Positions 1 to 9,114 of a stretch of DNA of 19,508 nucleotides are shown here, piece by piece; position 1 is the first letter of the stretch, and each line of letters begins with the position of its first letter. A model generated the notes under the pieces. The model was given only the letters and a program-made list of their open reading frames with translations. It had not been told where the DNA came from and ran no database searches. The translations under genes and the position numbers were made by a program. Origin of the DNA: JAWXVD01 sp044425705 (lineage in GTDB: Bacteria; Bacillota; Clostridia; Lachnospirales; Lachnospiraceae). The DNA is taken from NCBI GenBank assembly GCA_044425705.1, contig JAWXVD010000061.1, forward strand, positions 1 through 19,508. Reading direction: 5' to 3'.

Positions 1-174
1 TTGTCTTAACTCTGCTGATATATCTAATAGAGATGTATCCAATAAATTTAATCCATAGGGGCTTAATATCATTCCTGTAATAATCATTCCCAACAAGCTT
101 GGTAATTTCATTTTTGAAAAGATACTACCAATCAACAATCCTAATAAAAATAAATAAGCTATACTAGTTAACAT
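1..174 (-). CDS. CPA-family Na+(K+)/H+ antiporter, N-terminal fragment (runs off the left edge)
   Basis: The first 58 codons of a membrane protein read leftwards from ATG at 172-174. It begins MLTSIAYLFLLGLLIGSIFS, followed by KMKLPSLLGMIITGMILSPYGLNLL. The hydrophobic first helix, the K-LP-LLGM(I)ITG segment and the GLNLLD stretch are the usual opening of NhaP/CPA-type cation:proton antiporters, which exchange Na+ or K+ for H+ across the cytoplasmic membrane. An AAAGGTGA ribosome binding site lies about 5 bases upstream. The gene follows the mrp operon on the same strand but is separated from it by a hairpin terminator, so it is probably transcribed separately. The rest, including the ion-binding residues, is outside the window. 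The family call is fairly safe; the exact subfamily and the ion are not. Confidence 0.75.
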   Translation of the reverse strand, partial: MLTSIAYLFLLGLLIGSIFSKMKLPSLLGMIITGMILSPYGLNLLDTSLLDISAELRQ

Positions 175-244
175 AATTTCACCTTTTCTCTTATACTACA
201 GTTTTAGACATTAAAAGCAATATACAACTTTCTTTTATTCCTTT

Positions 245-288
245 TCAAAAAACCACCCGTAATTTCTGTTAGAACTTGAAATTACAGG
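245..288 (-). terminator. Rho-independent terminator at the end of the mrp operon
   Basis: On the minus strand CCTGTAATTTC (288-278) pairs with GAAATTACGGG (266-256). The 11-bp stem has one T-G wobble and an 11-nt loop, and is followed after TGG by six T residues (252-247). It begins 6 bases after the stop of the last antiporter-like gene and lies 71 bases before the next gene's start codon, so it is placed to end the 11-kb operon. Confidence 0.8.
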
Positions 289-293
289 AATTC

Positions 294-2267
294 TTACACT
301 AATATTAATAAATAGATAAATACCATCATAATACCTAATGACACCATCATTAATCCAAACGATAAACTTCTTGCAATAATTGTATTGTTTTCCTGCAATT
401 CATCCCATAAAACCGAAATTTTATGCTCTACAGGTTTTCTGTATGGACGATCCATCCATATTGTTTTGTTTAATATATTAATGCTCCCTTGTAACAAACA
501 TCCTGCAAAATGTGTAGCTGCATTTCCTTCTGGTAGCTCTTGGGGAATTTTACTATCTTTATAAATTGTTTTTCTCATAGTAACAATGATTCTATCACCG
601 AGACGATCCATAATTCTACATAGGGTAGAAAGTCCAACATTAAGGCCAACTAAAATCACTGGCCTATAAAGCATATTTTCTAAGTCCATTTTTTTCGGCC
701 ATAAATCTACATAACTACAGTTACCGCTTTCTGTATTTACTCCTAAAGGACTTTCCTCAATCTGATTTTCTCTAACCAACATAAATTTTCGTACCACGAA
801 AACATAAATAATCGCACCAATTGCACTAGAAATAATCGCACCTTTTAAATTTGTCATTGCAAAATAAGCAATATGGTGTGGTGACTCTACTGCATTCATA
901 AAGCTTTCAGCCATGATTGCTAAAGGTTCTGCCACCTGATGTGAAAAAAGACCGATGATGGGAATACACACAGCACTGCCAAGAAGTGTAAAACTTGTAA
1001 GTCTGCTCATATATTTTGTGGATAACTGATCAAATTTTTCTTGTATCTGTGGATTATTGTTTCGTTCAACAAAAATTGCAATATATAATTTTGTCATATA
1101 AGCAATGGTAATTCCACCACTTAATAAAAAGATCCATTCGATTACTTCCATTGGTAATAACCCTAATATTTGTGATTCCACATGACCTTCTTCTAATAAA
1201 TGGATATATTCTACTATACTTTCATGAAGTAAGGTTTTACTAATATATCCATTGAAACCAGGAATGCCTCCAATGCCTAATGCACCTAGTAAAAAACTAA
1301 TTTTTAATAACACTTTATTACGTCCAAAGCCTCGAATTTCGTTTAAGTCTAGCTTATGGGTATTCATAAAAACAATACCTGCTGCAATAAAAAGCACTAA
1401 TTTTATAATGGAATGATTGATCATATGGAGAAATGTCCCCCAAATGGCAATTCCTCTTTCTTCTAATAATAACCCTTGCATACCAATCCCAATAGCAATA
1501 AAACCAATTTGTGACATAGAAGAACAAGCTAAGGTTCTCTTTAAATTATTTGAAAACAAGGCTAATATCGCACCGCAAAACATAGTGACTACCCCTAATG
1601 AAAGCATCAAGGTTGCCCAGTAAACATCTTCATAAAAAATTCTAGTACTGATTACAATTACTCCAAACACTCCCGTTTTCGTTAACATACCCGATAATAA
1701 CGCTGAAACTGGTGCTGGTGCCACAGGATGTGCTTTCGGTAACCATACATGAAGAGGAAACAAGCCTGCTTTCGCTCCAAACCCAAACAGAATACAGCCA
1801 CCTGCTACGTAAAGTCGTGTAGTTCCTAAAAATGGTTTGCAGGCTTCTAATAATTCACTCATTTCTAATGTGCCTATCATATCATACAATAAAAACAGAC
1901 CCATGAGCATCACAAGACCGCCTATTAAAGCAATGGCTAAATAAGTTTCTCCTGCTCTTAAAGATTCTTTTCTTTCATCTTGTACTACCCATATATAAGA
2001 GGTAATAGACATGATTTCAAAGAAAATAAATGTAGTATACAAATCAGCAGACAACAATACACCTATGGTTGCGAAATAAGTTAGTACTGTAAATACATAA
2101 TATCTTCCTTTATTTTGATAATGTGCCATGTATTCTTTTGAAAAAAGCAATGCCATGACCCACATAAACGTTGCTATTATTCCATAAATTACTGAGAATC
2201 CACTTAATTCAAAATGTAATCCCAGATTACAAAATCCACCCCACATGAATTCTATATGGTTACTCAA
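294..2267 (-). CDS. NuoL/HyfB-like antiporter subunit of Mrp complex (fifth copy, 657 aa)
   Basis: A large polytopic membrane protein of the proton-conducting transporter family (complex I subunit 5/MrpA-D superfamily), last in the operon. The expected proton-path residues are visible: Glu84 in TFIFFEIMSITS (TM5), Lys166 in FGFGAKAGLFPLHVWLPKAH (TM7), Lys197 in SGMLTKTG (TM8) and Lys344 in FNGYISKTLL (TM12). The PLHVWLPKAHPVAPAP loop is the standard NuoM/MrpD signature. A C-terminal extension of about 170 residues after the core includes a segment starting WPKKMDLENMLYRP and a final membrane helix, as in longer NuoL/HyfB-type members. The start is TTG at 2267, with GGAGG 6 bases upstream; the next ATG (2246) has no such site. 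It is clearly a tandem paralogue of the preceding 632-residue gene. The role in ion translocation is inferred from the family. Confidence 0.88.
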   Translation of the reverse strand: MSNHIEFMWGGFCNLGLHFELSGFSVIYGIIATFMWVMALLFSKEYMAHYQNKGRYYVFTVLTYFATIGVLLSADLYTTFIFFEIMSITSYIWVVQDERKESLRAGETYLAIALIGGLVMLMGLFLLYDMIGTLEMSELLEACKPFLGTTRLYVAGGCILFGFGAKAGLFPLHVWLPKAHPVAPAPVSALLSGMLTKTGVFGVIVISTRIFYEDVYWATLMLSLGVVTMFCGAILALFSNNLKRTLACSSMSQIGFIAIGIGMQGLLLEERGIAIWGTFLHMINHSIIKLVLFIAAGIVFMNTHKLDLNEIRGFGRNKVLLKISFLLGALGIGGIPGFNGYISKTLLHESIVEYIHLLEEGHVESQILGLLPMEVIEWIFLLSGGITIAYMTKLYIAIFVERNNNPQIQEKFDQLSTKYMSRLTSFTLLGSAVCIPIIGLFSHQVAEPLAIMAESFMNAVESPHHIAYFAMTNLKGAIISSAIGAIIYVFVVRKFMLVRENQIEESPLGVNTESGNCSYVDLWPKKMDLENMLYRPVILVGLNVGLSTLCRIMDRLGDRIIVTMRKTIYKDSKIPQELPEGNAATHFAGCLLQGSINILNKTIWMDRPYRKPVEHKISVLWDELQENNTIIARSLSFGLMMVSLGIMMVFIYLLILV

Positions 2268-2290
2268 AATTTACCTCCCTCTTCTTTTGT

Positions 2291-4189
2291 TTAAAATAAC
2301 ATATAAATTAGAGTAACAGATAATCCCAAACAAAACAAGACCAAACCAAAAGACATGCTTCTCATAATAATCGTATGATTTTCTCGTAATTCCATACTTT
2401 TCACTGCAAATAAATGAATAAAGTCTGTTTTTCTTTTATTTTTATTAGGGTTTACTTTTTCATGAATATCACATATTGCATTTACCAAGCTTCCTAATGT
2501 ATAGGTAACAACTGTTCCTTCTTCCAACTCTGCTGGCAATTTCTCATCCTTCATAATTGTTTTTCTGAGACCAACCACAATGCTATCCACAATGCTATCT
2601 AAAATTCTGCAAATTATCCCCATTACCATTGGTAATATGGTGAAAAGTGTAGGATGATATACTAGTTTTTCCACATTCAGCCACTTAGGCCATGCTGAAA
2701 TATACTTCTGTTCCTCCCCTTTTCCTTGTACCATATACATTCTAACTACGAGAGCATAAGCGATGCAACCAATCATAAGTGAAATACCTGCACCTTTTAA
2801 ATTTTCCCAAGCAAAATACTCTATTTCATGAGCCAATCCTTCTGGATACATAATTCCTTGACTAATATCAGCTACTTGATCTGCAATCAAATGTGGAAAA
2901 CATCCAACAGCTACTAAAAATCCAGCACAGCTCGCTAAAATTACCTTCATAATATTGCTTACATAATGGGTGTCTGCATCAAAGTTCTCTTGTACCTGTT
3001 CATCTACATTGGTTTCAACAAAAATTGCAATATACAACTTAGTCATGTATGCAAGGGTAAATCCACCGCTTATCAAAAACAGCCATTCGATGGTTTCTAA
3101 ATAGCCCGTGTTGTAAATACTTAGGTGAATCGCCTCCACAATACTTTCATGTAATAATGTTTTGCTGATATATCCATTAAAGAATGGCACTCCTGCAATT
3201 CCTAAGGCTGCTACTAAAAATGAATATTTTAAAAATGGTTTTTTCTTTCCGTATCCACGAATCTCATTTAAATCTAGCTTTCCTACATTCATAAAAATAA
3301 TTCCAGCAATGGTAAATAAAATTAATTTTATAAAGGAATGATTCATCATATGTAACACACTGCCTCTAATTGCAATGGTATTTTCATCTCCCAATAGTCC
3401 TGACATACCAATACCCACCAAGATAAATCCGATTTGAGACATAGATGAATAAGCTAACGTATATTTTACATTAATAGTAGTCAAAGCTAACACAGCACCT
3501 AATACCATTGTTAACACACCGATAATTAAAATAATTCTTCCCCATGTAACATCATGGTAAAAAATATTTGCTGTAATTATGATAATCCCTAGAATACCTG
3601 TTTTACTAAGCACACTTGATAATAGTGCTGATGTAGGTGCTGGTGATTCTGTATAGCTATCACCCATCCAAATATGCAATCCAAAAATTCCTGCTTTTGC
3701 ACCAAATCCAAACAGCATACATAAACTTGCAATATATAGCCATGTTTTATCTTTCATGGCGTAGCATTTATCTAGTAATTGATCTATTTCCAACGTACCT
3801 GTCTGTTTATATAAGATAAACAAGCCCATCAACATAACGAGACCGCCTAAAACTGCTACTGTCAAATATGTATTAGACGCTTTTATAGCTGCTTTTGTTT
3901 CTTCCTGCACTACCCATACATAAGAAGTAATGGACATAATTTCAAAGAAGATAAAAGTCGTATATAAATTCGAAGATAAGAACACACCTATTGTAGCAAC
4001 TAATGTAAGAATCAGAAATACATAATATCTTGTTTTGTGTTTGCTATTTTTCATGTATTCTTTTGAAAAAACAATTGCCACAATCCACATAAAAATTGCC
4101 AATATTGTCTGTATCGTATTAAATCCATTCCATTCGAAATGGAGTCCCATGCCACATATATCTGGTATAAAAATTTCATTACCTATCAT
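2291..4189 (-). CDS. NuoL/HyfB-like antiporter subunit of Mrp complex (fourth copy, about 632 aa)
   Basis: A proton-conducting transporter family membrane protein, closely related to its downstream neighbour throughout: FSKEYM, YTTFIFFEIMSITSY, HMMNHSFIKL, NEIRGYG and NGYISKTLLHESIVE are shared or nearly so, as is the C-terminal extension ending in NHTIIMRSMSFGL. Numbering from 4201, the charged residues are kept: Glu87 (TM5), Lys169 (TM7), Lys200 (TM8) and Lys347 (TM12). The TM7-TM8 loop is altered. Where the paralogue reads PLHVWLPKAHPVAPAP, this one reads GLHIWMGDSYTESPAP, losing a conserved WLP and an AHP. ATG codons occur at 4201, 4198 and 4189. The AAAGGG site abuts the first, so 4189 (12 bases away) is the better choice but not certain. 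The stop is 23 bases before the next gene's start. Confidence 0.86.
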   Translation of the reverse strand: MIGNEIFIPDICGMGLHFEWNGFNTIQTILAIFMWIVAIVFSKEYMKNSKHKTRYYVFLILTLVATIGVFLSSNLYTTFIFFEIMSITSYVWVVQEETKAAIKASNTYLTVAVLGGLVMLMGLFILYKQTGTLEIDQLLDKCYAMKDKTWLYIASLCMLFGFGAKAGIFGLHIWMGDSYTESPAPTSALLSSVLSKTGILGIIIITANIFYHDVTWGRIILIIGVLTMVLGAVLALTTINVKYTLAYSSMSQIGFILVGIGMSGLLGDENTIAIRGSVLHMMNHSFIKLILFTIAGIIFMNVGKLDLNEIRGYGKKKPFLKYSFLVAALGIAGVPFFNGYISKTLLHESIVEAIHLSIYNTGYLETIEWLFLISGGFTLAYMTKLYIAIFVETNVDEQVQENFDADTHYVSNIMKVILASCAGFLVAVGCFPHLIADQVADISQGIMYPEGLAHEIEYFAWENLKGAGISLMIGCIAYALVVRMYMVQGKGEEQKYISAWPKWLNVEKLVYHPTLFTILPMVMGIICRILDSIVDSIVVGLRKTIMKDEKLPAELEEGTVVTYTLGSLVNAICDIHEKVNPNKNKRKTDFIHLFAVKSMELRENHTIIMRSMSFGLVLFCLGLSVTLIYMLF

Positions 4190-4210
4190 AGTAATCATCA
4201 TCCCTTTCTC

Positions 4211-5686
4211 TTAATAAACCCCATTTGCAACATTTGTCAAAAAGTTTACAATCGGTTCTGAATATACTCCAAATATAATAATTAAAATCGTAAATACACA
4301 AAGTGGAAGTATCATCATCCAATTAGGATCATGTATATCTTTTACCGTTTCGTAATCAAAATCCTTTTGTGGAAAAAATGCTCTCATAACAATAGTCAAC
4401 ATATAAATTGCTGTTAACAAAGCCGAAACAAGAAGTGCACCAATACCAACGTATGCCATTACATTTTCACTTGCAACTGCCGCTGTAGCCAAATTCCACT
4501 TACTGATAAATCCAGCTAATCCTGGAACGCCCATTAACGCAAAGGCAGAAACTGTAAAAATACTGAATACAATAGGCATCTGTCTTCCTAACCCATCTAG
4601 TTCATGTACATAATGTTTATGCCCTTTATACATGATGGCTCCTGCACAAAAGAAAGAACAAATTTTCATCACTGCGTGAAACAACATATGGGTTAATGCC
4701 CCTAACAAGCCAAGTGGTGTCATAATCACTACACCAAATAAAATATACGACAGATTACTAATGGTTGAATACGCCAATCTTCTTTTTAAATGAGTTTCTT
4801 TTACTGCACGACTACAGCCATATACGATAGTGAATATGACTACAATCATTACTACATTTTGCGCCCATGTTCCTCTTAAAAATTCTGTGCCAAAGCTATA
4901 ATATGTCAAACGAATAATGGCGAATGCACCTGCTTTTACAACCGCTACTGCATGTAATAACGCTGTAACAGGAGTTGGTGCCACTCCTGCTTGTGGTAAC
5001 CATGAATTAAATGGACAAATGGCTGCCTTTACACCAAAGCCAAAGAAGGCCATCACATAAATTAATAATAAAATATCTGTTTTTGATGCCACCAATTCTT
5101 CTAAAATCACACCGCCCATAATAAACTCTGTGGTGTCTCCATACGCAATGATAAAAATTAATCCGATAAATGCAAATGCTGCTCCACCTAATGAATAATA
5201 CAAATATTTTCTACTAGCTAAAATAGCCTCTCTAGACAATGTATGAACTACCAGTGGAACCGTTACTAATGTTAATAACTCATAAAAGAAGTACATGGTA
5301 ACTAAGTTAGATGATAGAGCGATACCTACAGTTACGCCAAATGTCATTACATAAAAAATAAAGAAATAATTTTCATGACCCTCATGTTTCATATATTCAA
5401 ATGAATATAAAGTAGCTAGTGGCCAAAGTGCTGCTACAAGTCCACCAAATACCATAGACATACCATCCACTTTAAAGGAAATCGTTAAATCACCAGTGAA
5501 ATGAATTAACTCAAACGCCTGGGCTGGTGGGTTACATAAAACTAAAAATACTAAAATTGAGTTAAGTATTACAATGGTTTCAATATAAATACATTTTTGT
5601 ACCCTGTTTCGAAAAGGAAGAACTGGCACCAATGCACCACCAATCATAGGAATAAGTATTACTAATAATAAAAATATCTGATTCAT
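4211..5686 (-). CDS. MrpA/NuoL-type antiporter subunit, short form lacking the MrpA C-terminal domains (491 aa)
   Basis: A polytopic proton-conducting transporter family member. Visible landmarks are Glu136 in MYFFYELLTL (TM5), Lys220 in FGFGVKAAICPFNSWLP (TM7), Lys251 in HAVAVVKAG (TM8) and Lys396 in GLAGFISKWNLA (TM12). The loop GVAPTPVTALLHAVAVVKAG is the MrpA/NuoL-type signature (APTPV-A-LH----VKAG) rather than the MrpD/NuoM type (HPVAPAP-SALLSG) of its neighbours, so this is the best candidate for the N-terminal part of MrpA. At 491 residues it has no C-terminal MbhD/MbhE-like domains; those are encoded earlier in the operon. The start at 5686 has an excellent AAGGAGG site 5 bases upstream. 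It overlaps nothing and lies 12 bases after the previous stop. Confidence 0.87.
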   Translation of the reverse strand: MNQIFLLLVILIPMIGGALVPVLPFRNRVQKCIYIETIVILNSILVFLVLCNPPAQAFELIHFTGDLTISFKVDGMSMVFGGLVAALWPLATLYSFEYMKHEGHENYFFIFYVMTFGVTVGIALSSNLVTMYFFYELLTLVTVPLVVHTLSREAILASRKYLYYSLGGAAFAFIGLIFIIAYGDTTEFIMGGVILEELVASKTDILLLIYVMAFFGFGVKAAICPFNSWLPQAGVAPTPVTALLHAVAVVKAGAFAIIRLTYYSFGTEFLRGTWAQNVVMIVVIFTIVYGCSRAVKETHLKRRLAYSTISNLSYILFGVVIMTPLGLLGALTHMLFHAVMKICSFFCAGAIMYKGHKHYVHELDGLGRQMPIVFSIFTVSAFALMGVPGLAGFISKWNLATAAVASENVMAYVGIGALLVSALLTAIYMLTIVMRAFFPQKDFDYETVKDIHDPNWMMILPLCVFTILIIIFGVYSEPIVNFLTNVANGVY

Positions 5687-5698
5687 TTGGTCCTCCTT

Positions 5699-7177
5699 CT
5701 ACATTAATCCAGCACAGAGCTGATAAATAAATTCTATCAATTTTGTTGGAAACATTCCTAATACAACAGCTAAAAGCGTTAATATAATCATAGGAATCAG
5801 CATGGTTTTATTTGGCTCTTTCCTTTCTAGAGTAGCTTCATCATAATCTACTCCCGGAAAGAATCCATTGATTGCAATGGGGAATAAATATCCAGCTGTC
5901 AGCAAAGCACTGACTAACAATACAATTGGACCAACCCAAGAAATGACACCAACACTTGCCTGTAACGAACCAATGGCCAAATACCATTTACTAATAAAAC
6001 CACTGGTTGGAGGAATTCCTACCAACGCAAGAGATACAAAGGTAAAACAACCTATGGTAATCGGCATCTGTTTTCCAATACCTCTCAATTCACTTACTTT
6101 TATATTCCCTGTTTTAAAAATAATTGCTCCCGCACATAAGAACAAAGTACATTTTATGAATGCATGAAAAATCACATGAAGGATAGCTCCTGTCATCCCA
6201 ATAGGATTACAGAGTGCCAAACCAAATAAAATATACGACACTTGACTCACTGTAGAATAGGCCAAACGTTTCTTTAATACCTTTTCACGAAATGCTAGCA
6301 TAGAGCCCATAAATACTGTCATCAATGTTAGAATCAACCAAGTTGTTTGTACCCATGTACCACTAATAAATGCAGCTCCAAATAAATAATAGACCACTCG
6401 AATAATTCCTAATACACCTGATTTTACAATAATTCCAGATAACGCTGCTGATGCTGGTGCTGGTGCTACTGGATGGGCTGTAGGTAACCATGCATGCAAT
6501 GGACACATTCCTGCTTTTACCGAAAAACCTAGGATCATCAATGCTACTACCACTAACAATATGCCCTCATTTCCTACTATTAAATCTGGATTTAAAACAC
6601 CTCCTGCTGTAAATGAGATTGTCGTTCCATATGTAAAGATAAAATAAATTCCAAAAAGTACCATATATGCCCCGCAAAATGAGTAAAACATATATTTTAA
6701 TCCCGCCATAATGGATTCTCTTGTCTGTGTATGAAATACAAGAGGTGCAGAAAGAATGGTCATCAATTCATAGAAAATATAAAATGTCACAATATTTCCC
6801 GAAAAATCTAATGCCACCAATATTCCATAAACAATCAAATAAAATCCAAAATATCTTTTATTATTGGCCTCATGTTTCATGTAGGTAAAAGAAAAGATAC
6901 CTGCACATACCCAAATAATACTAACAACTGTAACAAAAATTCTACCAATATTATCAATTTGAAAGTAGACTGGTATATTTTTTGTTAAATGAAATAGATA
7001 CAAACTTTCAGCACCGCTAGCCAATACTATGGCTACACTACAGGCTGTTGCAAGTAAACCACTTGCCGTCATAATCACTAGTGTACTTCTTTTTTCTGGC
7101 TCCTTCATTATTAGAATAATAATTCCCAATATAATAGGTAGAAGCATTGGTATTAAAACTATAAATGTTCCGCTCAT
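5699..7177 (-). CDS. MrpD/NuoM-like antiporter subunit (about 492 aa)
   Basis: A membrane-embedded proton-conducting transporter subunit. Numbering from ATG 7177, it has Glu137 in YIFYELMTILSAP (TM5), Lys221 in LGFSVKAGMCPLHAWLP (TM7), Lys252 in GIIVKSGVLG (TM8) and Lys397 in SGFISKWYLA (TM12). The TAHPVAPAPASAALSG loop is the standard MrpD/NuoM form, and all key residues expected for ion translocation are present. An upstream in-frame ATG (7189) gives four more residues but has GAGGA directly against it, whereas 7177 has AGAGG about 4 bases upstream. Neither spacing is ideal, so the start is a preference. It follows the 498-residue subunit after 60 bases and is related to the 491-residue protein downstream (FSFxYMKHE, FYEL). 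Confidence 0.86.
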   Translation of the reverse strand: MSGTFIVLIPMLLPIILGIIILIMKEPEKRSTLVIMTASGLLATACSVAIVLASGAESLYLFHLTKNIPVYFQIDNIGRIFVTVVSIIWVCAGIFSFTYMKHEANNKRYFGFYLIVYGILVALDFSGNIVTFYIFYELMTILSAPLVFHTQTRESIMAGLKYMFYSFCGAYMVLFGIYFIFTYGTTISFTAGGVLNPDLIVGNEGILLVVVALMILGFSVKAGMCPLHAWLPTAHPVAPAPASAALSGIIVKSGVLGIIRVVYYLFGAAFISGTWVQTTWLILTLMTVFMGSMLAFREKVLKKRLAYSTVSQVSYILFGLALCNPIGMTGAILHVIFHAFIKCTLFLCAGAIIFKTGNIKVSELRGIGKQMPITIGCFTFVSLALVGIPPTSGFISKWYLAIGSLQASVGVISWVGPIVLLVSALLTAGYLFPIAINGFFPGVDYDEATLERKEPNKTMLIPMIILTLLAVVLGMFPTKLIEFIYQLCAGLM

Positions 7178-7237
7178 ACTTCCTCTCATTCCTCACAATC
7201 CTAGAAAAATCGATTTTCTATTAAATTTTCTACCCCT

Positions 7238-8734
7238 TTATGCAAACATCTCAATTCCCAATTTGATCCAATTAGTAATCGGTTGTGACATCATACCTAA
7301 CACAATATTTAAAACAATAAATAACCCTATTGTCACTGTGTATTCTACTTCCTTACCTACACCAATTTTAATTTGATTTGGTTTATTTTCTGGTATATAA
7401 ATTCGAATAACAGTTTTCATAAAGTAAATAGCATTTAAAATAGTACTGATACCTAATACAATCAGTGTTGCTAACATTCTTTCAGAACTAATATAAATTG
7501 CTGCCTCTGCAAATAATAATTTGCTAACGAATCCTGAGAATACAGGAATACCTACCATAGAGAAGGCTCCTACCGTAAACCCAATACCTGCAACCTTGTT
7601 TCTATAACCAGCACCTGTTAAATCCTGGAATTTTCTGCTTTTATTAGAAACATCTGTTAATCCGATGGCACCAATAAACAATAAAGATTTTGTGGCTCCA
7701 TGTGCTAAAATATGGAAAATACTGGCTATCATTCCCGCTTCTGTTCCCATACCGATACCCATATAAATGTAACCTACTTGTGCCACAGAGGAATAAGCTA
7801 TCATTCTTCTAATATCATTTTCTTTGATAGCACTTAAGGATCCTGCTATCATTCCTGCTAATCCAAAGATAAATAAAATATTGATAATTTTACTATCTTG
7901 TATAATATCAAATCCAATTACTCGATAAAAAATCTTAATTACTAAAAAGATATATCCTTTTGATACAAGACTGGATAACATTGCCGCTGATGATACGGTA
8001 GAATATCCATAAGCATCAGGTAGCCAAGAATGAAATGGAAACAACGCACTTTTAATAGCAAGACCTACAGAAATTAACGCAATTGTTACAAGCAATGGTA
8101 CATTATAAGTTCCCTGTGCTGCAATCACTGCCACTTCTTCTTGAATATTAGACATTAATAGATGTCCTGTCATATCATACAACATACAAATACCCATTAA
8201 GAGCAAACCTGATCCAAGTAAACTCATAATCATATAGCGTACAGCCGCTTCAATGGTACGTCCATTTTGGCGAATCATTATCAAACCACAGGCTGCAATG
8301 GTATTGATTTCAACAAACACATAGGCTGTAAAAATATCATTGGTATAAATTAAGGCAAGTAATGAACTAAGTAATAAATTTGTTAAAATATAGTATAAAT
8401 TTAATTTACTTGGTTCTACTTCATCTATTAATTTTTTACGACCACCCATCATAGACAGTAACATAATGATACAGAAAAAAATTGCCATACCCGCCTCTAA
8501 TAGGCCAGCCCTAATTTCATTTCCCCAAGGTGCTGGATAATGCCCCATCATATATGTATAGCTTGTCCCTGTCTCTAGTATATAACCAAATAAAACTACT
8601 GACATTCCACCTATTAAAACAATGATAGTGGTATTCAACCATTTCGCTGCTTTTGACGGTAAAACAGAACTTACTGTTCCTGAAAACATAGATAATATAA
8701 TGGAAAAGAAAGGAAAATTTTGTATGAAATCCAT
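7238..8734 (-). CDS. MrpD/NuoN-like antiporter subunit, first of the five (498 aa)
   Basis: A polytopic membrane protein of the same superfamily, encoded directly after MrpC, the position of MrpD in canonical mrp operons. Visible landmarks are Glu142 in YVFVEINTIAACG (TM5), Lys228 in VGLAIKSALFPFHSWLPDAY (TM7), Lys259 in SSLVSKGYIF (TM8) and Lys405 in FSGFVSKLLFAE (TM12). The TM7-TM8 loop (GYSTVSSAAMLSS) differs from the APAP type and resembles the variant seen in Mrp- and Mbh-linked subunits. The start ATG lies one base after the stop of mrpC (TAAAATG). The AAGGAGG site, 9 bases from the ATG, is inside the end of mrpC, which suggests coupled translation. By position this is the likeliest functional MrpD. 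Confidence 0.88.
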   Translation of the reverse strand: MDFIQNFPFFSIILSMFSGTVSSVLPSKAAKWLNTTIIVLIGGMSVVLFGYILETGTSYTYMMGHYPAPWGNEIRAGLLEAGMAIFFCIIMLLSMMGGRKKLIDEVEPSKLNLYYILTNLLLSSLLALIYTNDIFTAYVFVEINTIAACGLIMIRQNGRTIEAAVRYMIMSLLGSGLLLMGICMLYDMTGHLLMSNIQEEVAVIAAQGTYNVPLLVTIALISVGLAIKSALFPFHSWLPDAYGYSTVSSAAMLSSLVSKGYIFLVIKIFYRVIGFDIIQDSKIINILFIFGLAGMIAGSLSAIKENDIRRMIAYSSVAQVGYIYMGIGMGTEAGMIASIFHILAHGATKSLLFIGAIGLTDVSNKSRKFQDLTGAGYRNKVAGIGFTVGAFSMVGIPVFSGFVSKLLFAEAAIYISSERMLATLIVLGISTILNAIYFMKTVIRIYIPENKPNQIKIGVGKEVEYTVTIGLFIVLNIVLGMMSQPITNWIKLGIEMFA

Positions 8735-8735
8735 T

Positions 8736-9113
8736 TTATAACCCCTCCTTTTTTAATTGTGTAGATATTTCATCTAAATCTAAAGTATGATACCTGCGAT
8801 ACAAACGAATAGTCAAGGAAAGCATCAATGCTGTAACTGATACCGATACTACGATACCTGTTAGCACCAGACCACTAGGCACTGGATTCACATAGGCTTC
8901 CATACTTTGCACACCATCAACAATAATTGGTGCAACACGTCCTTCAATGTACCCTTTTTCTGCTAAAAATAAGTAAACAGCTGTATCCATAATATTTAAT
9001 CCAATGATTTTTTTTATTAAGTTTTTTTGTAACAACAAATTTGAGAATCCAATACCAAACAAAATTACTGCTACTGCTTCTCCATAGTTGGTAAATAAAT
9101 TTGGTCCTAACAT
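8736..9113 (-). CDS. mrpC: Na+/H+ antiporter subunit MrpC (NuoK-like), 125 aa
   Basis: A small membrane subunit of the MrpC/NuoK family with three predicted helices. The diagnostic segment is NPVPSGLVLTGIVVSVSV, matching the family's D/NP-P-(A/G)LVLT-IVI motif, after a first helix GEAVAVILFGIGFSNLLL. It contributes to the membrane arm that contacts the antiporter-like subunits. The start is ATG 9113, with AAAGGAGG about 6 bases upstream. The open frame extends to 9170, but that region overlaps the end of mrpB and has no binding site, so the extra 19 residues are unlikely. The charged tail ends in QLKKEGL. It lies one base from both the preceding mrpB stop and the following start, so it is tightly packed and probably co-translated. 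Confidence 0.9.
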   Translation of the reverse strand: MLGPNLFTNYGEAVAVILFGIGFSNLLLQKNLIKKIIGLNIMDTAVYLFLAEKGYIEGRVAPIIVDGVQSMEAYVNPVPSGLVLTGIVVSVSVTALMLSLTIRLYRRYHTLDLDEISTQLKKEGL

Positions 9114-9114
9114 A

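Noticed and set aside
1417..7376. Several plus-strand open frames opposite the antiporter-like genes (for example 1417-1623, 5868-6167, 7029-7376)
   Set aside because: They are antisense to strongly supported membrane protein genes, show no recognisable motifs, and are explained by the composition of the real genes.
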